Counted from the first letter of the stretch, positions 1 through 11,698 are shown. The stretch: DNA of 64,000 bases from Begonia masoniana (GCA_022432975.1 CM039509.1:41574209-41638208), one strand, 5' to 3'. A program made the numbers and translations. Notes: generated by a model from the letters alone, not told the origin.

Positions 1-1699
1 CCCTAAATGCGTGTTTACGCACTTCAATTCAATCTCAAAATTTCAAATTGAACTTCCATAATTCTCCTAAATTAACCTTACTCCTAAGTTCCCTCGTATA
101 ATCTCCGTGTCCTTCCTATCAAATATCCTCCAAATTTCTTAGCTTCACACGAAATGCTAAATTCTTAAGGGTTAACCTTCTTATCTTAATCCTCCATTAA
201 AATTGACTAATCTCCTCACTTACCTCTTCCTCCTCTTCCTAAGCCTAAGTCCGTCCAAAAATATAGAATGTAATCTAGTCATCCTTCTAGCTTACATCTC
301 CCAACCTCTATTTTCTTACCCATACTCTAATAGTACTCCAGTTCTAATTTACATCCCACTCTTAAGCTCGCAAATCTTAACCTAAGCTATTTACGAAATC
401 ATTGGTTTCGACTTCGTTACATACGAGTCGAACCTTTGAAACTTTCTAACTAAACATTATTCCTAATGCACTTGAACGTTTGTCGTGCGAGTTCCCGCTC
501 TTCTCATTCAACAATTTCTATATTTCCTCAAATCGTACACTACTAAATATTTAAGGTCCAGACTTCAAATTCTATCTTTCCCCTTTTTATGTAATACTAC
601 TTCTAATTTCTTTCCTAAGTTTCTCAACACTAATACAAATGTCTAATTTTACTCAGAATTCTCTCCAAAATTTACTAATTACTCTACTCTCTTTTGCTCT
701 TCCAACTAGGGTTCTAAATATTCTCCCAACTCTCTTTACAACAAGTCGCCCAACAACTTCCTTGTTTTCAAACTTGTTGTAGCTAACTTAACACAATTAA
801 TCCCAATCTCCTACCTGTTACCTTTCTACGATAGATACTCACTCTCGATGATTCACTATTTCTCCTAACATTGCGCGCATTTTTCTAAACCTCAGAACAT
901 CATCTTAATTCAAGAGGCTAGACTTTTCTCTACTTAATCAAGATATCTAGGTTTCTAAGTTATTCTAACCTTTAGGTTTTTGGCTCTATCTTCCTAGGTC
1001 AAGTAACACCAAAAGTCTGACATGTCCACTACTTATTGACTAACCTTAATTCTCCTATACCGTGCTGGTCGTAATTTTTTTTTTTCATGTATCTCCAATC
1101 ATCCTTGATTGATTAATCTCCTAAAATGGTACCCAAATCCCTAGAGATCCACCAATTTATAACCTGAGTATCATCTTGCATCTACTTTTAACCCTCTAAT
1201 ACCTCAAAATCTATTGGCTTTCCAACTCTAAACAGGTCTTTTGATTTCCACCCACGATATTAATTAATACAAACACTCACTCGTGATCACTCAGATTCCA
1301 CATTCATGATTTTGCACCAATTAATCACACCCTCTAAAAGTATTATAGCAATAACTACTTCCCGTATCCTCTCAACAATTTACTTAAACCAGACGCTCGA
1401 ATAAAGTCTACCTCGTAAATGTACTAATGGCATTTCAAAGGTCTAGGGTGTCTCCCGATAATTTCGTTTCCAACTTCAAACTCCTGTCTGATTCCTCGTA
1501 TCCTAGAACTCCAAGGGTTCGCTAACTAGTGTCCAATTTCTATCTTTCCAATCTTATCTTTTCATAATATATAACTCTCTAAGGTAACAAAATCCTAAGT
1601 GTACTATTCTTACAAACACACTAGGTTCTTTATGTTAATGCATAGCTCCCTCATTCTAAGGTCTACCTCGCCTTGCATATAACCCAACATATCCTTACC
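1..1699 (-). mobile_element. Internal non-coding region of a gag-only Ty3/gypsy element (left half)
   Basis: Read on the minus strand, this follows the gag remnant at 1700-2314 and continues off the window edge. No frame carries protease, RT or integrase motifs; stops are frequent in all frames. The stretch is almost identical, in reverse complement, to 14986-16687 on the plus strand, with only scattered substitutions and single-base indels (for example one extra base near position 10). It is therefore the same internal segment seen twice. The short hydrophobic plus-strand ORF near 203 recurs at 16249-16485 only because the DNA is duplicated, and it is not treated as a gene. Confidence 0.75.
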
Positions 1700-2314
1700 A
1701 TCTAGCTCAATCATTGCGAGAATTCGAGGTGTCGCTTTGGTTAGATCTTTCTTTGCTATGGGGCAATTCTTGCCTATATATCCGGGCTCGTTACAATTGA
1801 AGCACCGAGCGATCTTGGGCTTTGGACAGTCTCGGAAAAGATGACCAGATTCGAAACAATTATAACATTTGCCATCATATTGTCCACACTCTCATGGATG
1901 AGCTTTCAAACACTTAGGACATCGCAGATACCCCCTCCTTTGTTGCTGTTTCGGCTTCTTTTCTCCTCTCTGATCATTCAAATACTCGCTCGGTCTTTTA
2001 GTTCTTTGAGACTGTGAAGATGACCCAGCCGGTTTAACACACTTCATGTCCACCACTTCCTCTTCGATTGCCTTGTCCACTACATTAACATAGGATATGC
2101 CAACTATTTCCGATATGTTCACACCCTTGTTTTCTTCCAACGTCAAAGGCTTCAACCTTCTAAATTTCACCCCACTTGAACTCGCTCCAAAATTTTCTTG
2201 TCCTCCTTGATTGATAAATGATCCAATCAACTCAGCTTGCCTCCCAACTAGCTCTAAAAGTTACTTAACTGACTCCTCAAGCTAGTTTCTAGGTTGCCTT
2301 ACGTTCCTCGGCAT
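1700..2314 (-). pseudogene. gag: Gag remnant with two zinc knuckles, Ty3/gypsy
   Basis: The start is taken at the ATG at 2314, just downstream of the LTR and primer-binding site. The N-terminal part is followed directly by a basic linker (2230 down to 1892). A CPKC...HP motif follows, then two CCHC-type knuckles: CYNCFESGHLFRDC, intact, and CFNCNEPGYIGKNC, with the histidine replaced by tyrosine. Knuckles of this kind bind RNA in the virus-like particle. The capsid core normally found between the N-terminal FRRLKP-like motif and the linker is largely missing, so the gene looks internally deleted. In-frame stops lie near 2285 and 1893. No pol follows. A decayed full element and a genuine gag-only (TR-GAG-like) element are both possible; I favour the latter weakly. 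Confidence 0.7.
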
Positions 2315-2457
2315 CGTGGTTCTATTCCTGAACAAGGTTAAAATAATTTAATCTTATATATAAACTAACTAAAATTAAAAAAATACTTATAGTCGGTGAA
2401 ACATGTTGCATGGCGGCCGGCATTGTCGGGTAATCCTTTGAACGACTTGACAATTTT

Positions 2458-2469
2458 ACTCCGATACCA
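2458..2469 (-). other. Primer-binding site (degenerate, initiator tRNA-Met type)
   Basis: On the minus strand the LTR end ...GGGGCGTTACA is followed after a few bases by TGGTATCGGAGT. This is close to the TGGTATCAGAGC site that many plant LTR elements use to bind the 3' end of initiator tRNA-Met. Its position fixes this LTR as the 5' LTR of a minus-strand element. Confidence 0.7.
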
Positions 2470-2472
2470 ACT

Positions 2473-5133
2473 TGTAACGCCCCTGAATCCATCCCTGCTC
2501 AGTACGCTATATTGCTCACTCAATACAATATTTAAAACGGAACTTTTTTTTTTTATAAATTTTCAATAAAATTTTTGAGTTTTTTAAACCCTCGAAAGCG
2601 GATGGAAAACATGTATAAAATACATACAAAACATGTCTGAAAAAGTCAGATTAAAATATATTCGTAAATAAAAAATAATAATGAAAAAATTAAAACTCGG
2701 TTACTATTCACTCTGCCGTTTGATCAGCTCTTGGGCCGATCGGTCGGCAACCTTTCTGTAGCTGAAGAAAATTTACAAACATACTTGCCGATTAACATTT
2801 GCCGAATCGACATCTGCCAAACTGACATCTGCCGAATCGACAGTTGGGAATTTCGGTCGACAATATCTTACTGATAGGTCAACGTTTTATACTACAGAAT
2901 CGGTCGACGTTTTCTACTACAGAATCAGTGTTGATATCTCCAAATCAACTTCGACCGATTACAACACAGCAACTTTGATCGATTGCAGCACACCAACTTC
3001 AACCGATTTCAGTACTAATCAGTCGACATCTAACCAACTTCGACCGCTTACAGCACAGTAACTTCGACTGATTTCAGTACTAATCAGTCGACATCTCCGC
3101 ACAAACTTCACACCAACTTAGATCGATTATCCTTTTTTCTAATTTTCTTCACTTCAGCAACATTTGACCTAAAACTCTATCCCAACTCATCTTCCAATAT
3201 TTTCAACTTCTAGAAACATCAAAACCCCTAAACCCAACTCGCACACATAAACCAAAAAAAGTTATAAAAACCACTAAAAAACAAACAATGTTTTATATAA
3301 CACATTCTAAGTACACACGAAAAAGGTTTATAAAATCAAGATCATATAAGTTATCAAAATCCTAACAAATTTCCTACTACCCCACCTTCCAGCAACTCAA
3401 TGGTCACGACGCCATGACAAATACCTGCACCGACATGCCACGTGCATCGTCAACTGCGTCCTAACCCTGGCCTCCCTCGACTAGCTCACCTGTAATCTCG
3501 TCGTCACCTAAACCATAGAACACAAATCATAATCCTAATACTTAGCTAGTAGGGAATAATGAATGTATAAAAACACAATGCACACTCAACGCCTAACACA
3601 TGCAATTTCTACTCGCTCTGTTGTTCTCGTTTCATTAATCTTTCACTTTTTGATGTGGATCAAGTAGGCACACATCCTAGCCCCGCTCATTGGATGGCCA
3701 CACCTTGACCCAACAAAGTAAAATCGGAGGCACAAATCTAAGCCCCGCCCATTGGACGGCCATACACAATCTCCTCCCACGTTGATCATAGAACCCCATT
3801 CATAATCACGACAACTTACATACTTTCAACGTACATCTCTCGTAGAGCCCCTCGCAAGTGCTAACCTAGCAGCCTAACGCAATTAGGCGACTCCACTCGA
3901 GACACCATTGCATTTATTCTTATCTTATTATGTTTCATGCTCACATTTCAAAACCGTGTTCAAAACTCGTATTTTTCGTAGTTCAAAACTATGATGCATG
4001 TCACACAAATACTTAACCACAAACAAAACAAAACAACCAAACAAACAAATAAATCCCTACCATTCCATGGTGTAGGCCCGAAGGCAAAAAGACATACACT
4101 CCTTACTTATCTGGTTTCCTTGCACGTATTGGTTTACTCCGAGTACACTAATTACTCGTTCGTTCACGTAGAATAATAAGGGAAAATCACTTAGTAAGCA
4201 TCAAACTAAACCTAAAGAACATTTACCCAATTTTTATCATCAACTAACTAACTACAAACCTTCAAACTCAAAAATCCCAAATTTCACCCATATTTAGTGT
4301 CCAAACTTCAATCGGCCATAACTAATTCATTTTTCATCGGATTTCAACAATTTACCCCATTCTGTAAACCTCTACACGTCTACTATCCATTGAATAAATC
4401 AAATTTAGCAATTAAACAACATGTCTGATCGGATTACACAAAAAAAGAACCGGTTACATAATGTACCAAAATCGATTTTGCACAAACTTCCACCAATTCT
4501 CTAATCTAACTATCTAAACAACCTAAACCAACCTACCCTAAGTTTAAACCACCAAAAATAGAAAGAAAAGTCACCAAGAAAAGGAATTTTCGGAGGTTCA
4601 CCATTAGGGTTTCCAAACCCTTACTAAGCCTGACCAAACTACCACCAAAACACCAAAAACTTTCACTAATAATCATCAATAACAAAACCCATTAAAACTT
4701 ACCACAAAACCTTGCTAATCTTCACAAAAAAGAAGCTTGAAATTACAGCAATGGAGGAGCTCTAGGGTTCACGATGGAAGCAGAAGAAGAGAAGGCTAGC
4801 TTTAGCCATTTATCCCTTCACCTTACAAAATTTAAACACCATTTTCCTCTTTTAATTTTTAACCACCAACTTTTTAAATTTGTAAATTAAACCACTCACT
4901 TCTCTTCCTTATTTTCTCTCAATGTAATGCATCATTTCTTTCCCCCCTCACTTAACATTTCATTGTTTGTATTTTAAACAGTAATAACATTAATTCCTTC
5001 CAACTCTAGAATTTTTTCTACAACTTGCACTTTCTAACTAATTGTTAAGCAAAACTCTAGAATATATGTTAAACCCCCCTTAATTGTCTAATCTAAGGGC
5101 TACGTACGTTATAGAAAATTCTCGGGTGTTACA
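2473..5133 (-). repeat. 5' LTR of the gag-only gypsy element (minus strand)
   Basis: The LTR is 2661 bp, from TGTAACACCC at 5133 (minus) to ...GGGGCGTTACA at 2473. It is homologous to the plus-strand LTR at 17425-19331, which is about 0.75 kb shorter because it lacks the segment matching roughly 4076-4890. Around 2735-3130 it holds an array of ATCGGTCGAAGTT-type units in both orientations. The terminal dinucleotides TG...CA and the flanking CATAT target duplication (5134-5138 on the minus strand) support the boundary. Confidence 0.9.
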
Positions 5134-5138
5134 ATATG
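5134..5138 (-). repeat. Target-site duplication CATAT (left copy)
   Basis: The minus strand reads CATAT immediately before the LTR start. The same five bases follow the LTR end at 19332-19336 on the plus strand. They interrupt the same codons of the copia A gag gene, so the two sites are the two flanks of one insertion, although they now lie on opposite strands. Confidence 0.88.
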
Positions 5139-5397
5139 CGTTTGTTTCATGTGCAACATGGTGGAAGACACTATGATCAATCCATTGCCGGATTTGACCA
5201 ATAGATTTTCGATTTAATTTCTTCCATTCTAGCGCTTTGGCTGGATCATGTATTTCACCCTTCAATTCTACGGGATCGAACAAATCTTTACAGCTGAGGA
5301 GATCTTCATCTGAGGTTTCCACAGCGTGTAGTTGGTGACAGTGAGCATAATCATAGCTCCAGAAGATGATGTTGACTCTTATGTGGTCATTTTTCAA
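5134..5397 (-). pseudogene. gag: Copia element A, gag N-terminal part
   Basis: Minus-strand reading gives an N-terminal copia Gag with LTVTNYTLWKPQM, then CKDLFDPVEL, a KKLNRKSIGQIRQWIDHSVF segment and HVAHETNAY, where the gypsy LTR cuts in. A single-base deletion near 5312 separates the two reading frames, and an early TGA/TAA decay is visible. The continuation (ALWKKLEDMYQAK) is at 19337 on the plus strand. Copia Gag forms the cytoplasmic virus-like particle. Family membership is clear from the conserved LWK...M and IRQWID...H motifs. It is a broken gene. Confidence 0.85.
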
Positions 5398-5911
5398 ATT
5401 ACAAAAAATTATTTATAAAAAAATAGGAGCTGAATCTCACAAAACATAGTCCAGCGTTGCGTTCGGAACCATCGAAAATGGTGGAATAGACACTTATTCA
5501 ATTTCTGAAAATTTATAGGGTCAAGCTAAAAATTTCTAAACATTCAAGGGCCAATCTGTACCTTTAAAAATAATTAGGAACCTGTTTGAAAATTTCAAAA
5601 AATTTAGGGACCAAAATACAATTTTTTAGAAAATTGTTGACTTGGTGACACGTGGCACTAACTGGGCGCTGAGTGGTGCTGACTTAGCTGATGACTAGAC
5701 TTCGTCTTCCTCAACCAGAAAAAATCTTAGAGAGCTCGTTTTGATGTCTGTTTTTTTTTATCCGAAAAAAATGTACAGACTCGTGGGAACGAGAGCTCCC
5801 TCCTGGTATAATCAGAAAAATATTTTGGACAGTTTCAAGAAAAAAAAAACTCAATTTTTTCCGACCGAGTTCGTACAATGGCCAATACCCCAACCTGGCT
5901 CTGATACCACT
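5398..5911 (-). other. Copia element A 5' leader with primer-binding site
   Basis: On the minus strand the LTR end is followed by TGGTATCAGAGCC (5897-5909), a match to the initiator tRNA-Met primer site. About 0.5 kb of untranslated leader then precedes gag. I see no independent ORF here; the short minus ORF at 5711-5893 is leader sequence. Confidence 0.8.
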
Positions 5912-6217
5912 TGTTAGGTATCACATGATGTATTTGAGAGAGAAAAAAAATCTAATTCAATTTTCAAATGAACAATAAAAAAAACTCTAAAACCTCTCTC
6001 AATGCTAAGCACTCATCCTCTACTTAGAATTTTTTTTTCTTTTGGGACTATTGAAACTGTATGTTGAAGCCTCTATTTATAGAGAGGCTTCAGCACACAT
6101 TTCTTGAAAAATAAAAAAACTGCCGCAGCAATTGGAGACTTCTCCAATTGCTGCCACCAACCGTTGAATTCTTCTAGATGGAGGTTGTGACTGGAAAAAC
6201 TAAAATTGAATTCTTCA
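5912..6217 (-). repeat. Copia element A, 5' LTR
   Basis: The LTR is 306 bp, running on the minus strand from TGAAGAATTC at 6217 to ...CCTAACA at 5912. It matches the 3' LTR at 33105-33412 along its whole length with scattered differences, including the AGCAATTGGAGAAGTCTCC inverted repeat (minus strand, around 6122-6160) and a TATAAATA promoter motif (minus strand, near 6072-6082). It is flanked by TTTCT. Confidence 0.92.
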
Positions 6218-6222
6218 AGAAA
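6218..6222 (-). repeat. Target-site duplication TTTCT of copia A (left copy)
   Basis: The minus strand reads TTTCT just before the 5' LTR. The 3' LTR on the plus strand is followed by TTTCT at 33413-33417. This is the key evidence that the two halves belong to one insertion. Confidence 0.88.
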
Positions 6223-6377
6223 TACAAAGAGAGCGAGTGAGAGGGGAATAGAGAGTGAGGTTGGCTAACAAAGCGAAAGGACAAAAATTCCCTTCATGGA
6301 AGAAGAACGCTCCAGCAAAACAAGGGAGACATTAAATCCCAAAATTCAATTTCCCTTTTTTTTTTTTGGGTATTACA
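6223..6377 (-). repeat. Start of an older gypsy LTR that copia A invaded
   Basis: On the minus strand the sequence begins TGTAATACCC, a typical plant gypsy LTR start. It runs about 155 bp into the copia A insertion point. The expected continuation is at 33418 on the plus strand. No coding content. Confidence 0.55.
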
Positions 6378-6732
6378 TAAAGAGGAAGAGCGAAAGCAAG
6401 AGTCTCGGCGAAGAGTCCGAGGGAGATATAATTGTTAACTTAAAGCGTTACTAAGTTTAATATATTTTGATGATGAATGAATTAACTGTGATTGAATTAT
6501 ATCTTAGATGTTTAGTGGTGTATATAGATGTTATCAATATGGTAAGTGAAGAACTTTATTTTAATTTGATTAATATTATCCATGCTCTTGTTGGAAATAC
6601 CTTTGAAGAGAGGTATTTGAATGTCTAACAAGTGTCTTTAAGGTTTTTTAGAACTTGGGTGAATAAATGCTAAAATTAGTTTTAAGCTGTTTTTCTGTTA
6701 AAAGTGTCAACCGTTCACAAGATAGCATCATC
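6378..6732. other. AT-rich stretch without recognised feature
   Basis: This is AT-rich unannotated sequence between the LTR fragment and the hAT fragment. I see no ORF of weight, no terminal repeat and no RNA gene. Confidence 0.5.
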
Positions 6733-6892
6733 TTGTTCTATAAATAAATGTGCGGGAATTTATTATCCCACTTCTCATCTTGTTCTCTCAATTTTTGTAA
6801 ACTTAAAGGATAGATTTACACAATATCGACAAGTAGATGAATTTAGAGATATACTAAATAAAATGATTTCTTTTTTTAAATTATTGGCTTGA
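6733..6892 (+). pseudogene. hAT transposase fragment
   Basis: The reading frame carries NKCAGIYYPTSHLVL followed by a FRDILNKM segment. This is typical of the region before the dimerisation domain of plant hAT (RICESLEEPER-like) transposases. The same stretch occurs on the minus strand at 51221-51363, within a longer hAT pseudogene. Only about 50 residues remain here; the neighbouring DNA (to 8049) is shared with 50049-51220, so this piece was copied as part of a larger duplication. Confidence 0.75.
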
Positions 6893-7939
6893 CATTCATC
6901 CTATTTGTTGTTCTCTAAGCACAAGATTTTGGGAATACAACTCCACGGTAGACTCAAAATTACCGATTGACCAAAGAAAATACATGTGGCCAAATGCCAA
7001 CGACTAACCACAATTCGAGTCAAACCAAACGTGTTGACCGTGAAAAATGCAAACAATTTATTCATAAAATTTTAAAATTCTTAGATTTTACAGTTTATTT
7101 CTTACACAATATTTTTTTTAGATTATTTACCGCACTATCTTATTATTTTGTGATCACAATGTATATTTGGTCTATCTCATGTGGTTTTCCTTTATTTCTT
7201 GGTGAAGTTTTCCGTTGTAAACCAAGTGATCGGCTGGGTGATCGTGCTCTCTGTGAGAATCAGTTGTTTGATCTGGCATTTCTATCTTGGTCCACCTTTG
7301 GGTCGTGACATAAATAAATTGGTAATATAGAAAATATTTTGTAAATTGGAATTTTCCACTAACATCTCAAAGAAAAAATATTAATCTCACTACCGTAAGG
7401 TTGCAGGATTTCACTATGCATGACACGAAAATCGAGAGTTTAACCGATTTGATCAAAAACTACACGTGGCCCAATGAAAACAGAGCAAGACAATTTGAGT
7501 CAACATCAAACAAGTTGACATTAAATAACACGAAAAATTTACTCAGGAAAAAAAACAAATAGAAAAATACAAGATATTACAGGTCTCCATTGTTCTCCTT
7601 TCGTTCTTCGTGAGAAAATTAGTTCTTCTTTGGCAAGAACTCCCCTGTTTAATTACTTCTTTTGTTTGACTTGCATGGGGTGTTTGATACTTTATTTCCA
7701 GCATAATAATTTTTCTTTATATTATTTATTGCATCATCTTATTATTTTTGTGATCATTATGTAGACTTGGCCCATCTCATGTGGGTTTTTTTATTTCTTG
7801 GTTAAGTCTTTTACTGTAAACCAAGTTTTGGGCTGTGTGATCAGATCCTTTCCTAAGATCGAGTCATTCGACCCGACGTTTTGTTTGGACACGTCTCCGG
7901 GTCGTGACATTGTGTATGTCCTGCCATGTGATTTAAAAA
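6893..7939. repeat. Two diverged TGTCACGACCC repeat units
   Basis: Reading the minus strand, units start with TGTCACGACCC at about 7911 and 7316. They share a GTAAACCAAG-like block, a CTCATGTGG block and an AATTCGAGTCAA-like block. They resemble related LTR or solo-LTR pieces lying in tandem. The same arrangement, reversed, is at 50189-51210. No protein is supported; the ORFs at 6967-7308 and 7798-8013 lie inside the repeats. Confidence 0.6.
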
Positions 7940-8049
7940 ACTATTGGAGTTACAAATGCCGCAAGTGGAAGCTAAAAAAATCCTTATTGATAATAAATCA
8001 TCTATTGCATTAGCAAAGAATCCTAAGTTTCATCATAGAAGCAAGCATA
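7940..8049 (+). pseudogene. Copia RNase H fragment
   Basis: The frame reads LELQMPQVEAKKILIDNKSS followed by IALAKNPKFHHRSKHM. This is the conserved part of the copia RNase H domain around the last catalytic aspartate. It ends at GCATA, where the LTR of copia B starts. The equivalent minus-strand fragment at 50049-50170 ends at the same nucleotide, where the SIRE element is inserted. Confidence 0.8.
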
Positions 8050-8288
8050 TGTTAGAATTTGGTGTGATCCGAATTCTAGTTGGGCCGGGTCGGGCCCGTA
8101 TATCAATATTAGGATTTTACGTTTTCTCTATATATTGATGTTTGAGTCGCAAAACTCATTGTACCAAATTTGATATTAGTGATTCTCTCCCCTGCCCGTG
8201 GTTTTTTCTCTTTCTAGGGTTTTCACGTAAAATTCGGTGTCCATTATTTTCTCATTTTTTCTTTTTCGATTTCTCGATCGTTCGTTAC
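8050..8288 (+). repeat. Copia element B, 5' LTR, first part
   Basis: The LTR starts TGTTAGAATT and ends CTAACA at 9979, a perfect short inverted repeat. It is interrupted at 8289 by a solo gypsy LTR and resumes at about 9952. Without the insertion it is roughly 270 bp. It contains CTCTATATATTGATG (near 8126-8140), a plausible TATA region. GCATA precedes it as the probable target duplication. Confidence 0.75.
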
Positions 8289-9946
8289 TATAACTCCTGA
8301 CATTTTTGGCCATGTAATTATCTCTAGAATTATTGAACAGGATTAATTTGAGACTAATATAATGAATATTTTATTAGAATTTGTTGGATGTTTAGTGGAA
8401 AAAGAAGATTTTGGAGAAACTAAATCGACGGGCTAAATAGCGGATTAGTTAGAAACCAATGGAGGGGCAAATTAGGAAGACAATTAAGGTAGTTGGGAGG
8501 GAGCCAATGAATGCATGACACTTGTCCAAACTTGTTGAAGAAGCCAAAGCTCTCTCTCTCTTCCTCTCTTCTCCTATCTTCCACGTGAAACCCTCCCCTT
8601 TCACTCCTTCTCTTTTCTTTCACTAGCCAAGAAAAAACTTCTCCTCTCCTCCACGGTTTTGTCACCTTTCTTCAAGATTTCCACTCCTTTTGTGAAGATT
8701 AAAGGTAAGTTTTTAGTTTTGGTTGATGGGTTTTGGTTTAGAGTTGAAAATAAAAAAAGGGGAAAAATATTGATGTTTTTAGTAAGTTTCATAGGAACTC
8801 CAAAAATTTCCTCTCCCCCTTGGAGCTTGGCCATTCTTTTCCACCTCTTGGACATCTAAAGGTGTTGGCCACCAAGGGTTTCAAGAAGATCAAAACGTGC
8901 TAAGTACGCCAGGTAAGTTCATACGTATAGGTTGGTCCTTAAGGCCCTACATCACGGAGATACTAGGTTTTTATGTTGTCGGGTTGTCGTTGGGTAGTTA
9001 GGTCGTAAATTACGTCTTAAGTTAAGTGTAATGCTTTGTGTATAGTTTCGATGACCTGTTGTTCATTTATGCTTTGACTTGTCCTTTATTATGTTACGTT
9101 TACGCACATTATATGTTCATGCATACACGTTTTCTGGAAAGTTATGCAAATATTTTATGCAAGCGATTGGAAGTTAAGAAAGATAAAATGTGAATATAAA
9201 GTACGGTTAAGTGTGGGACAGAGACTGACATATGTTTTTGTCATTCCCTGGGACTATGTAAAACCATCCTTGATTAGTGAATCATTCGGTTGAAGGTATT
9301 AGTGTGTAGTTTGGTCGAAAACGTCGCCCGATTAGTGAATCATTCGGTTGAAGGCATTAGTGTGTAGTTCGGTCGAAGAGGTCGTCCGATTTTTAAGTCT
9401 TCTGATTTTATGTCTTCTGATTTTATGCCTTCCGATTTTAGAAGAAGTCAAATCTAGAGAGTTTGAATTAAGGTCAAATTATTGACTGCTATTCTTTGAT
9501 GTCGTCCGAATTTATATTTTCTGAATTTATGTCTTCCGAATTTATGTCTTCTGATTTTATGTCTTCCAAATTTATGTCTTCTGATTTTATGTCTTTCGAT
9601 TTAATGTCTTCTGATTTTATGCCTTCCGATTTTAGTAGAAGTTAATTCGAGAGAGTTTGAGTTAAGGTCAAATAATTGACCGCTATTCTTTGATGTCGTC
9701 CAAATTTATGTCTTCCAAATTTATGTCTTCTGATTTTATGTCGTCTGAATTTAGTAGAAGTAAATTCCAAAGAATGTAGCAATATTTTTTTACGAACATT
9801 TCCCACTATCTTCAAAGGCTTAAAAACGACTCTAGGTTTTGATTTAGAGTTTTAAAAAATAAAAAATTTTCATGTGCAAAATGTCAAAGTCAAACCCAAC
9901 ATCAGGTCAACGTCCCGTGTCGGCCTGGCGGGTTCAGGTCGTCACA
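8289..9946 (+). repeat. Solo gypsy LTR inserted in copia B LTR
   Basis: The start is eroded (TATAACTCCTGACATTTTTG) but aligns with the TGTAACGCCCGGCATTTTTG start of the solo LTR at 11699. The end is ...CAGGTCGTCACA, like the LTR ending at 55959. The flanks are GTTAC (8284-8288) and GTTAT (9947-9951), a target duplication with one change. It carries the GTAAGTTC / GGCCCTACA module at 8913-8951 and a long TCTTCYGAWTTTA array at 9380-9770. ORFs at 8420-8859 run through LTR sequence and are not genes. Confidence 0.8.
9380..9770 (+). repeat. Tandem array of ~14-15 bp TCTTCYGAWTTTATG units
   Basis: More than ten near-copies of a TCTTCCGATTTTATG-like unit occur here in two blocks. A conserved GAAGTCAAATC / GAGAGTTTGA spacer lies between the blocks. 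The units differ mainly at C/T and A/T positions. Confidence 0.85.
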
Positions 9947-9951
9947 GTTAT

Positions 9952-10819
9952 AGGTGGATTAGGGCGTCTCATCCTAACAACTGATATCGGAGCTTCAGGT
10001 TGAAGGTTTTTTGAAAATCAGGGTTTGATTATTTGGAGGTATCAAATGATTTAGATTTGCAATTTCGGTCCGAGAAATTTGCAATTCTTGTTGTAAAAAG
10101 AAAATAGAAAAGAAATTTAATTTCTTTTCATTGAATTGTTCTCAGCTGTGAAGAATAATTTAGGGAAATAAAAAAACAAAAATAAGGTGAAAAGCAACTT
10201 TTGCTTTTCTGGTCATCTTCTTCACCACGAAGAAGAATAGAGAAGGGGTCTGTTCTTCTTTTCGAAAAGAACAGCAAAGAAGCGTGCGCCGTTCGCCGTC
10301 CGCTGTCCGTAGACCATCGCCAAACAGAGCCCTAGCCGCACTCCGTTCTGCTCAACCACGAAGAACAGAACAGTGAGAGAGCAGCCCACGAGAAGCAACA
10401 GAGGAGAGACCGTCGTTCTGCCACCGTGCACTAGAACTGCGCAAACCACGCCGACCTGGCTTCAGTTTCAGAACAGAGAAGCACTGCCGATCACACTGCT
10501 GACGCTCTCTGCAAAGTTTAATAAAGGAAACTGTTTGGAATTCTAGTTAAGAAATTCGTGAAGTAGAAACAATCTATTTATTGTTTTGGATTTTTCAGTG
10601 ATTGACTTTGACCAAATCAAATTTGTTTTGATTGCAGTTTGGGTTGGAGAAATAGCGTCCCAGCAAGAAAGTGGTTATTAATTTTGAAATTTTGGGTTGA
10701 AATTTCTGAAGTTAATTTGTATGGCAGATTTTTCGATATTGTGGAGATCGATTATTGAGGTTGAATAATTGATATGGAAATATCTGATTTTGGGGCATTG
10801 ATTATTGATAACGATGACA
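9952..10819 (+). other. Copia B LTR end, primer-binding site and leader
   Basis: The LTR ends CCTAACA at 9979, followed by a degenerate primer site TGATATCGGAGC at 9982-9993. The leader after it is largely non-coding; a GC-richer stretch at about 10200-10480 gives chance ORFs on the minus strand. Copia Gag similarity becomes readable at about 10827. Confidence 0.65.
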
Positions 10820-11389
10820 GGCGACAATAGTACATGACACGTTATTCGAGGATTACTTGTACGGAAAAAAACTTCATCTTCCTTTGAGTACAAAACCAGA
10901 GAAGATGGAAGATGGTGAATGAAATCTCTTTGATAGACAGGTTTTGGGAGTCGTCCGATTGACGTTAACCAAAAGCATTGCTCACAACATGGCGAAGGAG
11001 AAGACCACCGCGAGTCTGATGAAGGCTATGTCTGATATGTACGAGAAACCATCTGCGAATAATAAGGTATTTCTTATGAAGAAGCTTTTTAATCTGAAGA
11101 TTATTGATGGTACTTTTGTCGCAGCATATCTGAATGAATTCAATATGATTGTGAATCAATTGCTATCTATGGAAATTGATTTTGAGGATGAGATTCATGC
11201 CTTAATTTTGTTGACGTCTCTACCGAATAGTTGGGAGCCTATGAGGGCAGCAATTAGTAACTCAGTTGGAAGCGCAAAACTGGTATTCACCGATGTGAGT
11301 GATCGTATTCTTGTCGAGGAGGTTCGTAAGATTGATTCTGGTGAAACATCGAATGACTCAGCTTTGAATGTTATAAGTAGGGGCAGATT
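10820..11389 (+). pseudogene. gag: Copia element B, gag
   Basis: From about 10827 the frame reads HDTLFEDYLYGKKLHLPL, then a TGA at 10919-10921 where the family has tryptophan. LFDRQVLGVVRLTLTKSIAH follows, and the open frame starting at 10944 continues with ASLMKAMSDMYEKPSANNK, AYLNEFNMIVNQL and LILLTSLPNSWE. These are core motifs of the TNT1-like copia Gag. The gene is cut at SRGR (about 11389) by a gypsy LTR, so the CCHC knuckle and all of pol are absent here and presumably lie beyond the gap. It is a capsid gene remnant, not functional. Confidence 0.85.
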
Positions 11390-11698
11390 TATAATACCCC
11401 AGATTTTTTGGGTTAATTTAATTAATTTAAATTAGGTTAGCTATTGGTTTAATTAAATTATTCTTGGGAGTTTCGGTGGAGGAGTTAGACCGAGGGTGAG
11501 GTGATAGCCAATTCATAGAAATTTAACGGTCGAAGAACGGGATTTAACAAAGTTTCGGAGGGGCCGAATTCATGGGAGGGAAAAATGGTAATTAGCTATT
11601 TTAAATTATGTTTTAAGAGAAAACATTAGGTTTTCTCTTAAAACAGCAGAATGGCTTCAAAGAAGCCATTCTGCTGTGCGAACGCTGGAAACCCGAAC
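11390..11698 (+). repeat. Gypsy LTR inserted in copia B gag, first part
   Basis: The sequence starts TATAATACCCCAG, close to the usual TGTAATACCC. It is interrupted after CGAAC (11694-11698) by a solo LTR and resumes at 14118. It contains the inverted repeat CAGAATGGCTTC...GAAGCCATTCTG at about 11646-11674, a perfect hairpin. Confidence 0.65.

Noticed and set aside
203..385. Hydrophobic 60-residue ORF that recurs at 16249-16485
   Set aside because: It recurs only because the whole segment is duplicated. It lies antisense to the element and has no start context or similarity.
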